NCBI RefSeq assembly: GCF_031822435.1
Contig: NZ_JAVQLW010000001.1
Coordinates: forward strand, 124,001-188,000
DNA length: 64,000 bases
Reading direction: 5' to 3'
Origin: Paracoccus sp. MBLB3053
GTDB taxonomy: Bacteria; Pseudomonadota; Alphaproteobacteria; Rhodobacterales; Rhodobacteraceae
The stretch's first letter is position 1; every line of letters starts with the position of its first letter. Both the position numbers and the translations under genes were made by a program. This document shows, piece by piece, positions 36,451 through 46,524 of this stretch. The notes below the pieces were generated by a model that saw only the letters and a list, made by a program, of their open reading frames with translations, was not told the DNA's origin and made no database searches.

Positions 36451-38046
36451 TCAGACCATCATTTCCTTGGTCGCGGTCAGCTTGAGTTCGGGATGGTCCC
36501 GTTCGACCCGGTCGATATCCCATTGCAGCCGGGTCAGATAGACCAGGTCACCGTCATGATCCTGGGCCATGTGGCCCTTGTTCGTATTCGCAAAGGCCTC
36601 GACCTTGTCCTTCGGTCCCGCGACCCAGCGGGCCGAGGTGAATTGCGAGGATTCGAACCTGACCGGCAGGCCGTATTCGATCTCGATCCGGCTGGCGAGA
36701 ACCTCGAATTGCAGCGCGCCCACGACGCCCACGATGAAGCCCGAGCCGATCATCGGCTTGAAGACCTTGGCCGCGCCTTCCTCGGCGAATTGCATCAGCG
36801 CCTTTTCCAGGTGCTTGGCCTTCATCGGGTCGCCCGCGCGGACGGTCTGCAAAAGCTCGGGCGCAAAGCTGGGAATGCCGGTGAAGCGCAGGGCCTCACC
36901 CTCGGTCAGGGCGTCGCCGATGCGCAGCTGGCCGTGGTTTGGAATGCCGATGATATCGCCCGCCCAGGCCTCTTCCGCCAGTTCGCGGTCTGCGGCCAGG
37001 AACAGGACCGGGTTCGATACCGCCATCGGCTTTTTCGAGCGGACATGCAGCAGCTTCATGCCGCGTTCGAAATGGCCCGAGGCAAGGCGCACGAAAGCCA
37101 CGCGATCGCGGTGCTTGGGGTCCATGTTGGCCTGCACCTTGAAGACGAAGCCGGTCACGGGCTTTTCGTCCGCGCCAATCTCGCGCTCGGCCGAGTTCTG
37201 CGGCTGCGGTTCAGGGCCGAATTCGCCGATCCCGGTCATCAATTCCTTGACGCCGAAGCTGTTGATCGCCGAGCCGAACCAGATCGGGGTCATGTGCCCT
37301 TCAAGGAAGCTCTTGCGGTCGAAGGCGGGCAGCAGCTCGCGCGCCATCTCGAGCTCCTCGCGCAGCTTTTCCAGCAGGTCGGCGGGAACGTGATCGGCGA
37401 GCTTGGGATCGTCGAGGCCCGAGATCTGGATCGATTCCGCGACCTTGTTGCGGTCGGCGCGGTCCATGATTTCCAGTCGGTCATGCAAGAGGTCGTAGAC
37501 CCCGATGAAATCGCGGCCCATGCCGATCGGCCAGCTGACAGGGGCCACGTCGATCGCGAGGTTTTCCTGGATCTCGTCGATGATCTCGAATGTGTCGCGG
37601 CTTTCCCGGTCCATCTTGTTGCAGAAGGTCAGGATCGGCAGGTCGCGCAACCGGCAGACCTCGAACAGCTTGCGGGTCTGGCTTTCCACGCCCTTCGCTC
37701 CGTCGATCACCATGATCGCGGCGTCCACCGCCGTGAGCGTGCGGTAGGTGTCCTCGGAAAAGTCGCTGTGGCCGGGCGTGTCGACGAGGTTGAAGCGGTA
37801 TTGCCCGAATTCGAACGACATGGCCGAGGCCGAGACCGAGATGCCGCGGTCCTGCTCCATCTTCATGAAGTCCGAGCGCGTGCGCCGCGCCTCGCCCTTG
37901 GCGCGGACCTGGCCGGCCATCTGGATCGCGCCGCCGAACAGCAGGAACTTTTCGGTCAGCGTGGTCTTGCCGGCGTCCGGGTGCGAGATGATCGCAAAGG
38001 TCCGGCGGCGGGCGATTTCGGGCGGAAGGACGGGTTGGTTGCTCAT
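36451..38046 (-). CDS. prfC: Peptide chain release factor 3
   Basis: The 531-residue translational GTPase has P-loop SHPDAGKTTLTEKFL (about 21-35), G2/G3 motifs RGISVSASAM and DTPGHSDFSEDTYR (about 91-104), and NKMD (about 145-148). The RF3-specific segment GQVRAKGEARRTRSDFMKME follows the P-loop. RF3 recycles RF1/RF2 after termination. ATG 38046 starts the conserved protein; an upstream in-frame ATG at 38082 overlaps nadK. It follows nadK on the same strand. Confidence 0.95.
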   Translation of the reverse strand: MSNQPVLPPEIARRRTFAIISHPDAGKTTLTEKFLLFGGAIQMAGQVRAKGEARRTRSDFMKMEQDRGISVSASAMSFEFGQYRFNLVDTPGHSDFSEDTYRTLTAVDAAIMVIDGAKGVESQTRKLFEVCRLRDLPILTFCNKMDRESRDTFEIIDEIQENLAIDVAPVSWPIGMGRDFIGVYDLLHDRLEIMDRADRNKVAESIQISGLDDPKLADHVPADLLEKLREELEMARELLPAFDRKSFLEGHMTPIWFGSAINSFGVKELMTGIGEFGPEPQPQNSAEREIGADEKPVTGFVFKVQANMDPKHRDRVAFVRLASGHFERGMKLLHVRSKKPMAVSNPVLFLAADRELAEEAWAGDIIGIPNHGQLRIGDALTEGEALRFTGIPSFAPELLQTVRAGDPMKAKHLEKALMQFAEEGAAKVFKPMIGSGFIVGVVGALQFEVLASRIEIEYGLPVRFESSQFTSARWVAGPKDKVEAFANTNKGHMAQDHDGDLVYLTRLQWDIDRVERDHPELKLTATKEMMV

Positions 38047-38078
38047 GCCCGGCCCTTTACCGCGCCGGGCCGTCAGCC

Positions 38079-38828
38079 TCAAACGAATTGTTCGCGCATC
38101 AGCCTTTCCTCCAGCCCATGGCCGGGATCGAAAAGCAGGCGGTGGCAGATCGAAGCCTCGGTCCGGATCTCGACCCAGAGAACCGAATCGACGCCGCGCG
38201 AATCGGCATCCGCCATCACCGGGCGCTTGTCGGGGTCGAGCACGTCGAAGCGCAGCGTCGCCGAATTGGGCAGGATCGCGCCGCGCCAGCGCCGGGGCCG
38301 GAAGGCCGCGATCGCGGTCAGCGCCAGCACATCCGAGCCCAAGGGCAGGATCGGGCCATTGGCCGAGTAGTTATAGGCGGTCGAACCGGCGGGCGTGGAG
38401 AGCAGCGCGCCGTCGCAGACCAGTTCCTCCATCCGCACCCGGCCATTGACCGAGATGCGCAGCCGTGCCGCCTGCGGTCCCGCGCGCAGAAGGCTGACCT
38501 CGTTGATCGCCAGCGCGCAATGCTCGTGCCCGTCGGTGGTGCCGGCGGTCATGGCGAGAGGGTTGGTCACGGTTTCCTCGGCCGCGGCGATCCGCTCGGG
38601 CAGCGCATCGGCGGAATAGTTGTTCATCAGGAAACCAACCGTGCCGCGGTTCATACCATAGACGGGCAGGCCGCGGTTTTGATGCATGACGTTCAGCATC
38701 AGCCCGTCGCCGCCCAGTGCGACAATGACATCGGCCTCGCGGATCGGAACATGGCCGTAGCGCCGCGACAGGGTCTCGGCGGCGGTCGAGGCTGCCTCGG
38801 TGCTGCTTGAAATGAAATGCATCTTCAT
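38079..38828 (-). CDS. nadK: NAD kinase
   Basis: The 249-residue protein has the NAD kinase motifs [10 protein letters not shown] (about 39-48), [10 protein letters not shown] (about 63-72), [10 protein letters not shown] (about 110-119) and [19 protein letters not shown]. It phosphorylates NAD to NADP. Three in-frame ATGs (38837, 38828 and 38822) lie within 16 bases; I chose MKMHFISSS because the family usually begins with MK-h-hFhAS, but no strong ribosome site decides. It is divergent from glyA. Confidence 0.9.
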   Translation of the reverse strand: MKMHFISSSTEAASTAAETLSRRYGHVPIREADVIVALGGDGLMLNVMHQNRGLPVYGMNRGTVGFLMNNYSADALPERIAAAEETVTNPLAMTAGTTDGHEHCALAINEVSLLRAGPQAARLRISVNGRVRMEELVCDGALLSTPAGSTAYNYSANGPILPLGSDVLALTAIAAFRPRRWRGAILPNSATLRFDVLDPDKRPVMADADSRGVDSVLWVEIRTEASICHRLLFDPGHGLEERLMREQFV

Positions 38829-38970
38829 GCGCGCCATCATGGCGCGGGACACGGCATGCGCAAGCCCTCGTGAACGCAAGGAAGATCTACCGCCACCCCG
38901 TCGCATCCATCCTAGCGGCCCGCAGAAAATCCGTCTATTAGGCCCGCAAGCCGCTTCACATGAGGACCAG

Positions 38971-40254
38971 ATGACCGATACCGGATTCTTCACCGAGACG
39001 CTGGACAGCCGCGATCCCGAAATCTTTGGCGCAATCCGCAAGGAACTGGGCCGCCAGCGTGACGAGATCGAACTGATCGCGTCCGAAAACATCGTCTCGC
39101 AGGCGGTGCTCGAGGCTCAGGGCTCGGTCCTGACCAACAAATATGCCGAGGGCTATCCGGGCAAGCGCTATTACGGCGGCTGCCAATATGTCGACATCGT
39201 CGAGACGCTGGCGATCGAACGGGCGAAAGAACTGTTCGGCTGCGAATTCGCCAACGTCCAGCCGAATTCGGGCTCGCAGATGAACCAGGCCGTGTTCCTC
39301 GCGCTTTTGCAGCCCGGCGACACCTTCATGGGCCTCGACCTGAATTCGGGCGGCCACCTGACCCACGGCTCGCCGGTCAACATGTCCGGGAAATGGTTCA
39401 ACGTCGTCAGCTACGGCGTGCGCCAGCAGGACCAGCTGCTGGACATGGACGACATCCGCAAGAAGGCGCTCGAGCACAAGCCGAAGCTGATCGTCGCCGG
39501 CGGCACCGCCTATAGCCGCGTCTGGGATTGGGCCGAATTCCGCAAGATCGCGGATGAGGTCGGCGCCTACCTCATGGTCGACATGGCCCATATCGCGGGC
39601 CTCGTGGCCGGTGGCCAGCATCCCTCGCCGCTGCCCCACGCCCATGTCGTGACCACCACCACGCATAAATCGCTGCGCGGCCCGCGTGGCGGCATGGTGC
39701 TGACCAACGACGCCGACATCGCGAAAAAGATCAACTCGGCGGTCTTCCCCGGCCTGCAGGGCGGCCCGCTGATGCATGTGATCGCCGCCAAGGCCGTCGC
39801 CTTCGGCGAGGCGCTTCGCCCCGATTTCAAGGACTATGCCGCGCAGGTCGTCAAGAACGCTCAGGCCATGGCCGATGAGCTGATGAAAGGCGGCATCGAC
39901 ATCGTCTCGGGCGGGACCGACAACCACCTGTGCCTCGCCGACCTGCGCCCGAAAGGCGTGACCGGCAAGGCGACCGAGGCCGCTCTGGGCCGCGCGCACA
40001 TCACCTGCAACAAGAACGGCGTGCCGTTCGACCCGGAAAAACCCTTCGTGACCTCGGGCATCCGTCTGGGCGCGCCCGCCGGCACCACCCGCGGTTTCAA
40101 GGAAGAGGAATTCCGCCAGATCGCCCGCTGGATCGTCGAGGTCGTCGACGGACTTGCCGCCAATGGCGAGGAAGGCAATGCCGAGGTCGAAGCCAAGGTT
40201 AAGGCCGAGGTCGAGGCACTTTGCGCCAAGTTCCCGCTTTACGCCGGGAAGTGA
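38971..40254 (+). CDS. glyA: Serine hydroxymethyltransferase
   Basis: The 427-residue PLP enzyme has [20 protein letters not shown] (about 30-49), [15 protein letters not shown] (about 53-67), and the PLP lysine in [14 protein letters not shown] (about 225-238). It interconverts serine and glycine and supplies methylene-tetrahydrofolate for ThyA. ATG 38971 with TGAGGA upstream gives the usual MTDTGFF opening. The 142-base upstream gap shows no riboswitch I can recognise. Confidence 0.96.
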   Translation: MTDTGFFTETLDSRDPEIFGAIRKELGRQRDEIELIASENIVSQAVLEAQGSVLTNKYAEGYPGKRYYGGCQYVDIVETLAIERAKELFGCEFANVQPNSGSQMNQAVFLALLQPGDTFMGLDLNSGGHLTHGSPVNMSGKWFNVVSYGVRQQDQLLDMDDIRKKALEHKPKLIVAGGTAYSRVWDWAEFRKIADEVGAYLMVDMAHIAGLVAGGQHPSPLPHAHVVTTTTHKSLRGPRGGMVLTNDADIAKKINSAVFPGLQGGPLMHVIAAKAVAFGEALRPDFKDYAAQVVKNAQAMADELMKGGIDIVSGGTDNHLCLADLRPKGVTGKATEAALGRAHITCNKNGVPFDPEKPFVTSGIRLGAPAGTTRGFKEEEFRQIARWIVEVVDGLAANGEEGNAEVEAKVKAEVEALCAKFPLYAGK

Positions 40255-40273
40255 TCGACAAGATGGCGCGGGC

Positions 40274-40654
40274 TCAACTGAGCCCGCGCACCTTCATGAT
40301 CCACAGCGCAAGCGCGCCAAGGATCATCAGCCCGAAGATCACGCTTGCAGCGACATTGACGGCCCCACCCAAAAACCGACTGCCCTGCCCCAAGGGCCGA
40401 AGATAGGCCGTCAATGCGCGATGCGCGTGGTCGAACTTGTCGAAATCCACCTGCCGCGCCAGCTTGGGCTGACCCGACACGCGATCCGCCTCGGCAATGA
40501 AGCGTGCTTCGCGCCGCAGTTTTCTGGGCAGCGCCCCGCCGCGACGCTTCAACATCTGCGCAAGATCCGCGTGATGGCCACGTCTCACGCCCCCGAATCT
40601 TGCCGCCATCAGGCTGGCCACCTCATCCGCCTTGGGCCGGATATCGTCGATCAT
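40274..40654 (-). CDS. Conserved small protein with one C-terminal membrane helix
   Basis: The 126-residue protein has a basic, mostly helical N-terminal two-thirds (RRGHHADLAQMLKRRGG; LPRKLRREARFIAEADR) and one hydrophobic segment near the end (GGAVNVAASVIFGLMILGAL, about 97-116) with a short basic tail. This is a tail-anchored or single-pass layout. ATG 40654 is preceded by GGGGTG seven bases away; a GTG at 40663 would add three residues. I do not recognise a family. It is convergent with glyA and divergent from the hydrolase gene. Confidence 0.6.
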   Translation of the reverse strand: MIDDIRPKADEVASLMAARFGGVRRGHHADLAQMLKRRGGALPRKLRREARFIAEADRVSGQPKLARQVDFDKFDHAHRALTAYLRPLGQGSRFLGGAVNVAASVIFGLMILGALALWIMKVRGLS

Positions 40655-40724
40655 CTTTGTCACCCCGTTTGAATCGAGGCTACCGCCTCTGGCGTCCTTT
40701 CGCCAGCCTCGCTAGGGTGCCGCC

Positions 40725-41495
40725 ATGATGCTGAACATGACCGTGACCGGAGAGGATTCGACGCAGCTGCCAGTGATACTGGCGCATGGGCTGTTCGGAT
40801 CGGGCAAGAATCTTGGTGGCCTCGCGCGCCGCCTGTCTCAGACGCGGCGCGTGATTTCGGTCGACATGCGCAACCATGGCGACAGCTTCCATGACCCCGA
40901 TCACAGCTACCCTGCCCTTGCCGAGGATCTGGCCCGCATCATCAAGGCCGAGGGCGGCATCGCCGATGTCGTTGGCCATTCGATGGGCGGCAAAAGCGCG
41001 ATGATGCTCGCGCTGAACCACCCCGAGCTGCTGCGCAAGCTTTGCGTTCTGGATATCGCGCCCTATGCCTATAGCCACACCCAGACCCCGCTGATCGACG
41101 CGATGGAAGCCGTGGATCTGGGCGGCATCAAGCTTCGCTCGGCCGCCGATGCTCGGCTGGCAGAGTTCGTGCCGGAAGCCGGGGTGCGCGCCTTCCTGCT
41201 GCAATCGCTCGACCTGAAATCCGATCCGCCGCGCTGGAAATTCAACCTCGCGACCCTGCGCGAGCAGATGCCCAGTCTTGTCGGATGGCCCTCGGACGCG
41301 CCAAAGGGGACATTTTCCGGCCCCGTCCTGCTGCTTGCGGGGGCCACCTCGGATTATAGTGGCGAGCCCCAGGTCGAGGCCCTTCGCGCCCACTTCCCGC
41401 AAGCGAAGGTTCGGTTCTTTGCCGGGGCTGGACATTGGCTGCATGCTGATCGCCCCGCCGAGGTCGCCGAAAGCGTCGCCGAATTCCTTGGCTAG
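40725..41495 (+). CDS. Alpha/beta hydrolase, YbfF-like esterase
   Basis: The 256-residue hydrolase has the oxyanion HGLFGSGKNL (about 21-30), VDMRNHGDSFHDP (about 45-57), nucleophile elbow GHSMGGKSAM (about 84-93; Ser at 86) and catalytic His in GHWLHADRP (about 236-244). YbfF-family enzymes hydrolyse acyl-CoA and short esters. The second ATG at 40728 could also serve. Its stop overlaps the convergent lipoprotein gene by four bases. Confidence 0.85.
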   Translation: MMLNMTVTGEDSTQLPVILAHGLFGSGKNLGGLARRLSQTRRVISVDMRNHGDSFHDPDHSYPALAEDLARIIKAEGGIADVVGHSMGGKSAMMLALNHPELLRKLCVLDIAPYAYSHTQTPLIDAMEAVDLGGIKLRSAADARLAEFVPEAGVRAFLLQSLDLKSDPPRWKFNLATLREQMPSLVGWPSDAPKGTFSGPVLLLAGATSDYSGEPQVEALRAHFPQAKVRFFAGAGHWLHADRPAEVAESVAEFLG

Positions 41496-41797
41496 GGGCC
41501 GCAGCGCAGGTTGACCCTGCCCTCGCCCGGATCGCCGGGGATACGGCTTTTCAGGCTGAAGGGGATTGCCTCGCAGCCGCTGGCCAGTTCCGCCGCGCGC
41601 ATCATCAGTTCCGGGACGCGGGTCCTGTCCCTGCGGGGCAGATAGCCGAGCCGGATCACCTGGGCCTCGTCCTGCCGGACGAACACGGCAAAGCGCATTC
41701 CCCCAAGTTCGACATCTTGCCGCGCCGAGCCGAAGAATTGCGGCGCGGGCGAAGCGCAAGACGCAAGCAGAAGGAGTATCACGAAGATCGGGCGCAT
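41492..41797 (-). CDS. Small putative lipoprotein
   Basis: The 101-residue protein has a lipoprotein signal (PIFVILLLLASCAS; Cys at about 14). The mature part contains LGGMRFAVFVRQDEAQVIRLGY and ends with SGCEAIPFSL-type residues and a second Cys pair (C75, C99) that could form a disulfide. No family recognised. It is convergent with the YbfF-like gene. Confidence 0.65.
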   Translation of the reverse strand: MRPIFVILLLLASCASPAPQFFGSARQDVELGGMRFAVFVRQDEAQVIRLGYLPRRDRTRVPELMMRAAELASGCEAIPFSLKSRIPGDPGEGRVNLRCGP

Positions 41798-41989
41798 CTG
41801 CCGATCATGTGACAAGGGGATTAACGAAACGCTAACGCCGTGAAAAATCGGCTGTCTTCCGCCCGTTATGTGCTCGGGTCTCGGAGCAATCCCGCCGATG
41901 GCCACACTCTCGCGCGACCGTGAGAGGCACACCCCGAAAGCCTGGCCTAGATTTGCCGAAAACGAGCAGCCAAGGACAAGGAGCAGCCA

Positions 41990-42178
41990 ATGCGCCGCAT
42001 CATTCAATTCGCACCACTTTTGGGCCTGATGGCCGTCTCGGCCTGCGAGACGATCCAGGGCGCGGGTCGGGATCTGCAGACCGCAGGTCAGGCGATAACG
42101 CAGCAAGGCTATGAAAGCCAAAGCCAGATGGGCCAGGCACCCTATTCGGCAGCGCCGGTGGCGCCTTCGCCCTACTAA
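41990..42178 (+). CDS. Entericidin-type small lipoprotein
   Basis: The 62-residue protein has a lipoprotein signal (LLGLMAVSAC, Cys at 19) followed by ETIQGAGRDLQTAGQAI, a close entericidin match, and a Gln/Pro-rich tail (QAPYSAAPVAPSPY) that ordinary entericidins lack. AAGGAG precedes the ATG. It stands alone between convergent and same-strand neighbours; the 190-base gap upstream should hold its promoter. Confidence 0.75.
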   Translation: MRRIIQFAPLLGLMAVSACETIQGAGRDLQTAGQAITQQGYESQSQMGQAPYSAAPVAPSPY

Positions 42179-42234
42179 GGCCTTCCTACGTCCCGTCCCG
42201 GCAAGGGTTTTTCGGACACGTGAACCGTGCGGAT

Positions 42235-42260
42235 GGCGGGAGATCCAACGATCGCCCGCC
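42235..42260. terminator. Hairpin between the entericidin and convergent lepA
   Basis: GGCGGG, GATC and their complements GATC, CCCGCC form an interrupted 10-bp stem around CAAC (42235-42260), with one A/G mismatch. There is no T-run on either strand, so it is at best a weak terminator. Confidence 0.35.
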
Positions 42261-42266
42261 CCCGGA

Positions 42267-44066
<1,800 letters not shown>

Positions 44067-44117
44067 GGCGCGGCTATACTGGGGAAATGGGATTGCGGGA
44101 AGGGGGAACGCGCGGGT

Positions 44118-45026
44118 TCAGCCGCGCAGGGGCTCGAACCCTGCGGCACGAAGCTGCCGGCGACGCAGAACGGCCTCGCGCCACATGGCGTAACAGCCTG
44201 AAACGACGATCAGCCCGGCACCCGTCAACGTGAGGTAATCCGGGCGCTCGCCAAAGACGATGACCGCAAGGGTCAGCGCGAAGACGAGGCGGGCATAGCG
44301 GAACGGAGCGAGTGCCGCAGCCTCGCCCAGCCTCGTGGCCTGGACAAGCAGCGCATATCCCGCGACGCCGACCGCGATGCAGCCGATGAAAAGCAGCCAC
44401 TGGTGCAGGTTCGGCATGACGAAGCGCTGCCCCAGCGCCAACCCCATGCAGATTGAAGCGATGAGAATCGCGAAAAAGGCCGAGGCCGCCAGTTGAAGCG
44501 ATCGGATCTGCGAGGGGATGCGTCGAGTTGCCAGGTCGCGCGCGGCCAGCCCGACCACCGCGACCAGGGCCATCAAAGAAGCGGGCTGAAAATCGGAGAC
44601 CCCGGGACGAAGGACAAGCAGGACACCCAGGAACCCTGCGCCGATCGCCGTCCAGCGCCGCCAGCCCACGGGTTCGCCAAGGAAGACCGCGGCCCCCAGG
44701 ACGATCGCAAGCGGCAGGGCCTGCATGATTGCCGCGGTCGACGAAAGTTCGGTCATGGCCAGCGCGACGACAATCCCGATCGAGCCGACGGCCTCGGCGC
44801 AATTGCGCAAGACGACCAGCGGCCGCGCGAGATCGCGCGTCCACAAATGTCCGCCCTGAAGCTTCAGCATGCCCCAGAAACTCAGCCAGCCAAGCAGACC
44901 GATCATCCCCAGAACTTCGGCGAAAGGCAGTTCCTGCGAAAGCAGCTTGATGAACATGTCCTCGGCCGCGAACAGCACCATCGAGACGAGCATCAGCATC
45001 GCCGCACGAAAATTTTCGCTGACCAT
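44118..45026 (-). CDS. DMT superfamily (EamA) transporter
   Basis: The 302-residue inner-membrane protein has ten hydrophobic helices in two EamA repeats (about 8-135 and 147-290). Motifs include MQALPLAIVLGAAVFLGEPVGW (first repeat end) and FGERPDYLTLTGAGLIVVSG (second). The family exports or imports metabolites; the substrate cannot be predicted. It is divergent from a copper-chaperone-like gene, 79 bases apart. Confidence 0.85.
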   Translation of the reverse strand: MVSENFRAAMLMLVSMVLFAAEDMFIKLLSQELPFAEVLGMIGLLGWLSFWGMLKLQGGHLWTRDLARPLVVLRNCAEAVGSIGIVVALAMTELSSTAAIMQALPLAIVLGAAVFLGEPVGWRRWTAIGAGFLGVLLVLRPGVSDFQPASLMALVAVVGLAARDLATRRIPSQIRSLQLAASAFFAILIASICMGLALGQRFVMPNLHQWLLFIGCIAVGVAGYALLVQATRLGEAAALAPFRYARLVFALTLAVIVFGERPDYLTLTGAGLIVVSGCYAMWREAVLRRRQLRAAGFEPLRG

Positions 45027-45105
45027 CGTATCGACCTCGTCGGGGGAATTGCACGCATCGCCATATGCCGCAAAAATGGACTGGTCCAGCGAGAAAGGAT
45101 GACAG

Positions 45106-45291
45106 ATGAAACTGCGCGTCGACGATATGAGCTGCCGTCACTGCACGGACACGATCGAGAAGGCGATTTCCGACGCCGGGGGCCGCGCAAGCGCGGATCT
45201 GGACAGCCGGACGGTCGAAATCGAGTCCCTCGATGAAGCTCGCGCCATGCAGGTGATTCGCGAGGCAGGATATGAGCCTCAACCCGCCTGA
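45106..45291 (+). CDS. Heavy-metal-associated (HMA) domain protein, copper-chaperone-like
   Basis: The 61-residue single-domain protein has the metal-binding loop MSCRHCTDTIEKAI (CxxC at about 10-13) and the beta-alpha-beta pattern of CopZ. The final ReaGYEPQPA-like end matches HMA domains. It probably binds Cu(I). No copper ATPase or CueR gene is adjacent. AGAAAGGA lies upstream of the ATG. Confidence 0.85.
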   Translation: MKLRVDDMSCRHCTDTIEKAISDAGGRASADLDSRTVEIESLDEARAMQVIREAGYEPQPA

Positions 45292-45348
45292 GCGCATATC
45301 TTGCGGCCGGTTTCCGCCGGCCTGCCAAGACTTGTTCTCTCCCTTCGA

Positions 45349-45377
45349 TTGAGCGGAAGGGCCAATTCTGTTAAGCT
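45349..45377 (+). promoter_or_regulatory. Predicted promoter for the small secreted protein gene
   Basis: TTGAGC (45349-45354), a 17-base spacer and TAAGCT (45372-45377) precede the gene at 45448 by about 70 bases. Confidence 0.35.
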
Positions 45378-45447
45378 CGCCAGGATCAAGACGCGGCTCG
45401 AGAGGGTGTCCAACCCCGCCGCACTGGCAGAAGCCGAGGAGACAGTG

Positions 45448-45753
45448 ATGTTGAACCGCCTTATGATCGCCGCGACAGCGGTCATTCTGACCACGCCGCT
45501 CGCCGTAGCCGGCCCCATCGATTCCGCTTGCATCAAGTCCGACCGCCGGGCGCGCAGCAGCCAGCTTTGCGGCTGCATCCAGCAGGTTGCGGATATGACC
45601 CTCTCGCGTTCGGACCAGCGACGCGCGGCGCGCTTCTTCCGCGACGCCGAAGAGGCGCAGGCCGTGCGCATGTCGAAAAGCAATGCCGACAACGCCTTCT
45701 GGTCGCGCTACAAGAACTTCGCCGCGACGGCAGAGGCCTATTGCGCACGCTGA
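45448..45753 (+). CDS. Small secreted protein with cysteine pattern, unknown function
   Basis: The 101-residue protein has a signal peptide (MIAATAVILTTPLAVAG, cut near residue 23). The mature chain has cysteines in SACIKSD, QLCGCIQ and the final YCAR, enough for two disulfides, and charged helical stretches (SDQRRAARFFRDAEEAQ). I do not recognise a named family. GAGGAG precedes the ATG by six bases. It ends 10 bases before the Sir2 gene, so they may be co-transcribed. Confidence 0.72.
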   Translation: MLNRLMIAATAVILTTPLAVAGPIDSACIKSDRRARSSQLCGCIQQVADMTLSRSDQRRAARFFRDAEEAQAVRMSKSNADNAFWSRYKNFAATAEAYCAR

Positions 45754-45763
45754 CCGGCGCGGC

Positions 45764-46444
45764 ATGCGCATAGCTGTCCTGACCGGCGCCGGGATTTCGG
45801 CGGAAAGCGGCATCAGGACCTTCCGCGCGACAGACGGGCTTTGGGAAGAGCACCGGATCGAGGATGTCGCGACCCCGGAAGGTTTCCGGCGCGATCCGAT
45901 CTTGGTCCATCGATTTTACAACATGCGCCGCGCGGATGTCGCGCGGGCGCTGCCGAACGAAGCGCATCTTGCCCTGGCCCGGTTGGCTCGTCATCACGAC
46001 GTGACCCTGATCACGCAAAACGTCGACGACCTGCATGAGCGGGGCGGCTCGGGCGATGTCATTCATATGCATGGCAGCCTTGCGGGTGCTACCTGCGCGG
46101 CTTGCGGGCATCGTTGGCAGGCACCGCTTGCCATGAGCCCCGTCGACCCTTGCCCCGATTGCGGCAAGCCCGAGGCCCGTCCCGACATCGTCTGGTTCGG
46201 CGAGATACCCTATCACATGGAACGGATCTGGGCCGCGGTGGAAGGGGCCGAGCTTTTCGCCGCCATCGGCACGTCGGGTCAGGTCTATCCCGCCGCGGGC
46301 CTCGCACAGCATGCCCGTCGTCGGGGCGTGCGCACGATCGAGCTTAACCTGGATCGCTCGGCGGTCAGCCGGGATTTCGACGAACACCGCATCGGACCTG
46401 CAACGCGAGTCGTGCCGGAATGGGTGACGCAACTCTGCCCCTGA
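45764..46444 (+). CDS. cobB: NAD-dependent protein deacylase, Sir2/CobB family
   Basis: The 226-residue sirtuin has GAGISAESGIRTFR (about 8-21), TQNVDDLHERGG (about 84-95), catalytic His in HMHGS (103), zinc cysteines 111, 114, 130 and 133, and FGEIPYHMERIW. Tyr52 and Arg55 in FYNMRRADV match the YxxR motif of class III sirtuins, so removal of succinyl or malonyl groups is likely besides deacetylation. It acts in the cytoplasm. ATG 45764 gives the compact start. Confidence 0.92.
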   Translation: MRIAVLTGAGISAESGIRTFRATDGLWEEHRIEDVATPEGFRRDPILVHRFYNMRRADVARALPNEAHLALARLARHHDVTLITQNVDDLHERGGSGDVIHMHGSLAGATCAACGHRWQAPLAMSPVDPCPDCGKPEARPDIVWFGEIPYHMERIWAAVEGAELFAAIGTSGQVYPAAGLAQHARRRGVRTIELNLDRSAVSRDFDEHRIGPATRVVPEWVTQLCP

Positions 46445-46524
46445 GACGAAATCGACGGGCCTCGCCCGCTTGACGACGGCCATGCAATCCTCCACCCCTT
46501 GCAGGCCTGACCAGAAAGCCCGTG

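Noticed and set aside
38829..38970. Possible riboswitch upstream of glyA
   Set aside because: No glycine, SAM, SAH or tetrahydrofolate riboswitch core could be matched by eye in the 142 bases.
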